The notes under the pieces are model-generated. The model made no database searches and was not told where the DNA came from. It was given only the letters and a program-made list of their open reading frames with translations. A program made the translations under genes and the position numbers. This document shows, piece by piece, positions 62,863 to 64,000 of a stretch of DNA of 64,000 bases. This DNA is from Hemibagrus wyckioides (Eukaryota; Chordata; Actinopteri; Siluriformes; Bagridae). Numbering within the stretch: position 1 is the first letter of the stretch; the number at the start of each line of letters is the position of its first letter. The stretch is taken from positions 7,532,905 to 7,596,904 of the forward strand of contig NC_080732.1 in the NCBI RefSeq assembly GCF_019097595.1, given 5' to 3'.

Positions 62863-63059
62863 TAGAAACAATATAGGAAAACAGCTTTACTCTTTTGCCA
62901 GATGTATGCAATTCAGCTAGCTAGCATCCTGTTTTTTTTTTTATTGTGTTGCTAACTAGCAATGAAATTACCGTTTAGCTTCTAAAGCTATGGTTTACAA
63001 CAGAATTATTGGCCTACTTCAGGCAAAGGAATAAATAAATGAACACTTTCATTTCCAAA

Positions 63060-63370
63060 ATTCAAAATAACCCAAGTTCAGAGAGGGCGTTTTGCAGTAA
63101 AGGCAAGTAAACAAATCCAAATTGTGCGGCAAACATCGTATTCAAAAAACAGTCAAAGATCAGGAAATTCCAAATAGATAAAACAAAAAAAAACAGAGAG
63201 AAAGAACAACAACGCCACAGTGTGTGTGTGTGTGTGTGTGAGCAGGTTTGTCTGATTAAAAGGCTGGTGACTGTGAAAGTGACAGAGTTCTTGAGCTTGG
63301 GGAAGTGTAGTCCGGGTCATCCATGTTTGTAGGCCGTAGTGTGTTCTCTTTCTGTAAGTCACAAGGGTGA
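63060..63370. repeat. Non-autonomous interspersed repeat with (GT)n core
   Basis: The layout matches 37,965-38,400: AAGGCAAGTAAACAAATCCA, ACAGTCAAAGATCAGGAAAT, AACAACGCCACAGTGTGTGT, a GT run at 63,213-63,240, then GTAGTCCGGGTCATCCATGT. The termini are not defined. Confidence 0.45.
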
Positions 63371-64000
63371 TATCATAAGAGGAACTTGATCCAGTTCTCC
63401 TCACAGAATATTTTAAGCTCCTTTATATTCTTAGGTTGGTCAATCCAGGGTTTAAATCCAGAGACTGAGATTGGCTCTGAGATTGTCTTTTGTAATATCT
63501 GTAATGCCTGTTTTACTTGAGCTTGACTAAACCTCCTGGTAGAGGCAACCAGGTTTTGGGCTAAAATATTGATGCTAATTGATCAATTATCACAACAGCC
63601 TCTGAACTAAACAACCCTTTAGCATCAGTTCATTAATTTGCCATTAATTGTTTATGTACTTTAGGTAGTGTTCATGTCATGGACATGCTTATGAGTGACA
63701 CACACAGATTCTGCATTCTGTATTCATTTAAAATCGCATTTAATATATTTGTGTGAAAATTCTAAAAAATTATATTGATCAAGTGGAAAATTTTAATTAT
63801 TTTGTGTTTGTTACTGTATATTACATATCGTTCTTGCTTATTTTCTATGAAGGTTGGCCATAATTGGCCATGTACATCTAGACTCATCTCTGTTCTGGCT
63901 CCAAGGTGGTACAGTGAAATTCCCCCTAGTCCGACGGTCTTCAAACGACGGCCTAACTCTTCCTGAAACACTTAAACGAGCTCTTATTTTTTCCCTGTTT
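63371..64000. other. Intergenic sequence to the window edge
   Basis: AT-rich; no gene or clear mobile element. The last 100 bases (GGTGGTACAGTGAAATTCCC and beyond) may start something that continues outside. Confidence 0.5.

Overview
The window is vertebrate nuclear DNA, and most likely from a teleost fish of catfish or other ostariophysan type. It is AT-rich and full of dinucleotide and trinucleotide microsatellites. It carries many decayed Tc1/mariner transposons, hAT elements and tRNA-derived SINEs of the kinds common in catfish genomes. There are no operons, CRISPR arrays, rRNA or tRNA genes, or dense coding. The species assignment is an inference from repeat types.

Region 1 (1-12,200): the 3' end of one recognisable gene, sema5a (semaphorin 5A), on the + strand. 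Its last three coding exons lie at 2216-2260, 3686-3897 and 10239-10358, and they join in frame through good GT/AG splice sites. They encode the last extracellular residues, the single transmembrane helix and the cytoplasmic tail. The introns hold SINEs, a purine-rich degenerate minisatellite and a Tc1 fragment. A 3' UTR of about 1.4 kb probably follows, and it appears to contain a MITE.

Region 2 (12,200-64,000): about 52 kb in which I find no functional protein-coding gene. It holds SINEs (one with a 13-bp target-site duplication), a 724-bp non-autonomous hAT element with an exact 8-bp duplication, three near-full-length copies of one Tc1 family (35.9, 40.9 and 52.2 kb, each with a broken transposase), internally deleted or relic Tc1 elements of three other families (20.8, 25.4, 45.1 and 60.0 kb), a LINE fragment, and long TA, AC, GAAA and AAT arrays. 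Several low-complexity-free blocks between the repeats could be conserved non-coding elements, but only a multi-species alignment could show that.

No new multi-gene system is visible. The most informative observations are structural. They are the nested and datable insertions, and several perfect inverted repeats. One of these is present in only one of three aligned Tc1 copies, and another lies where the family sequence as I recall it has only a poor match. Both look like template-switch mutations.
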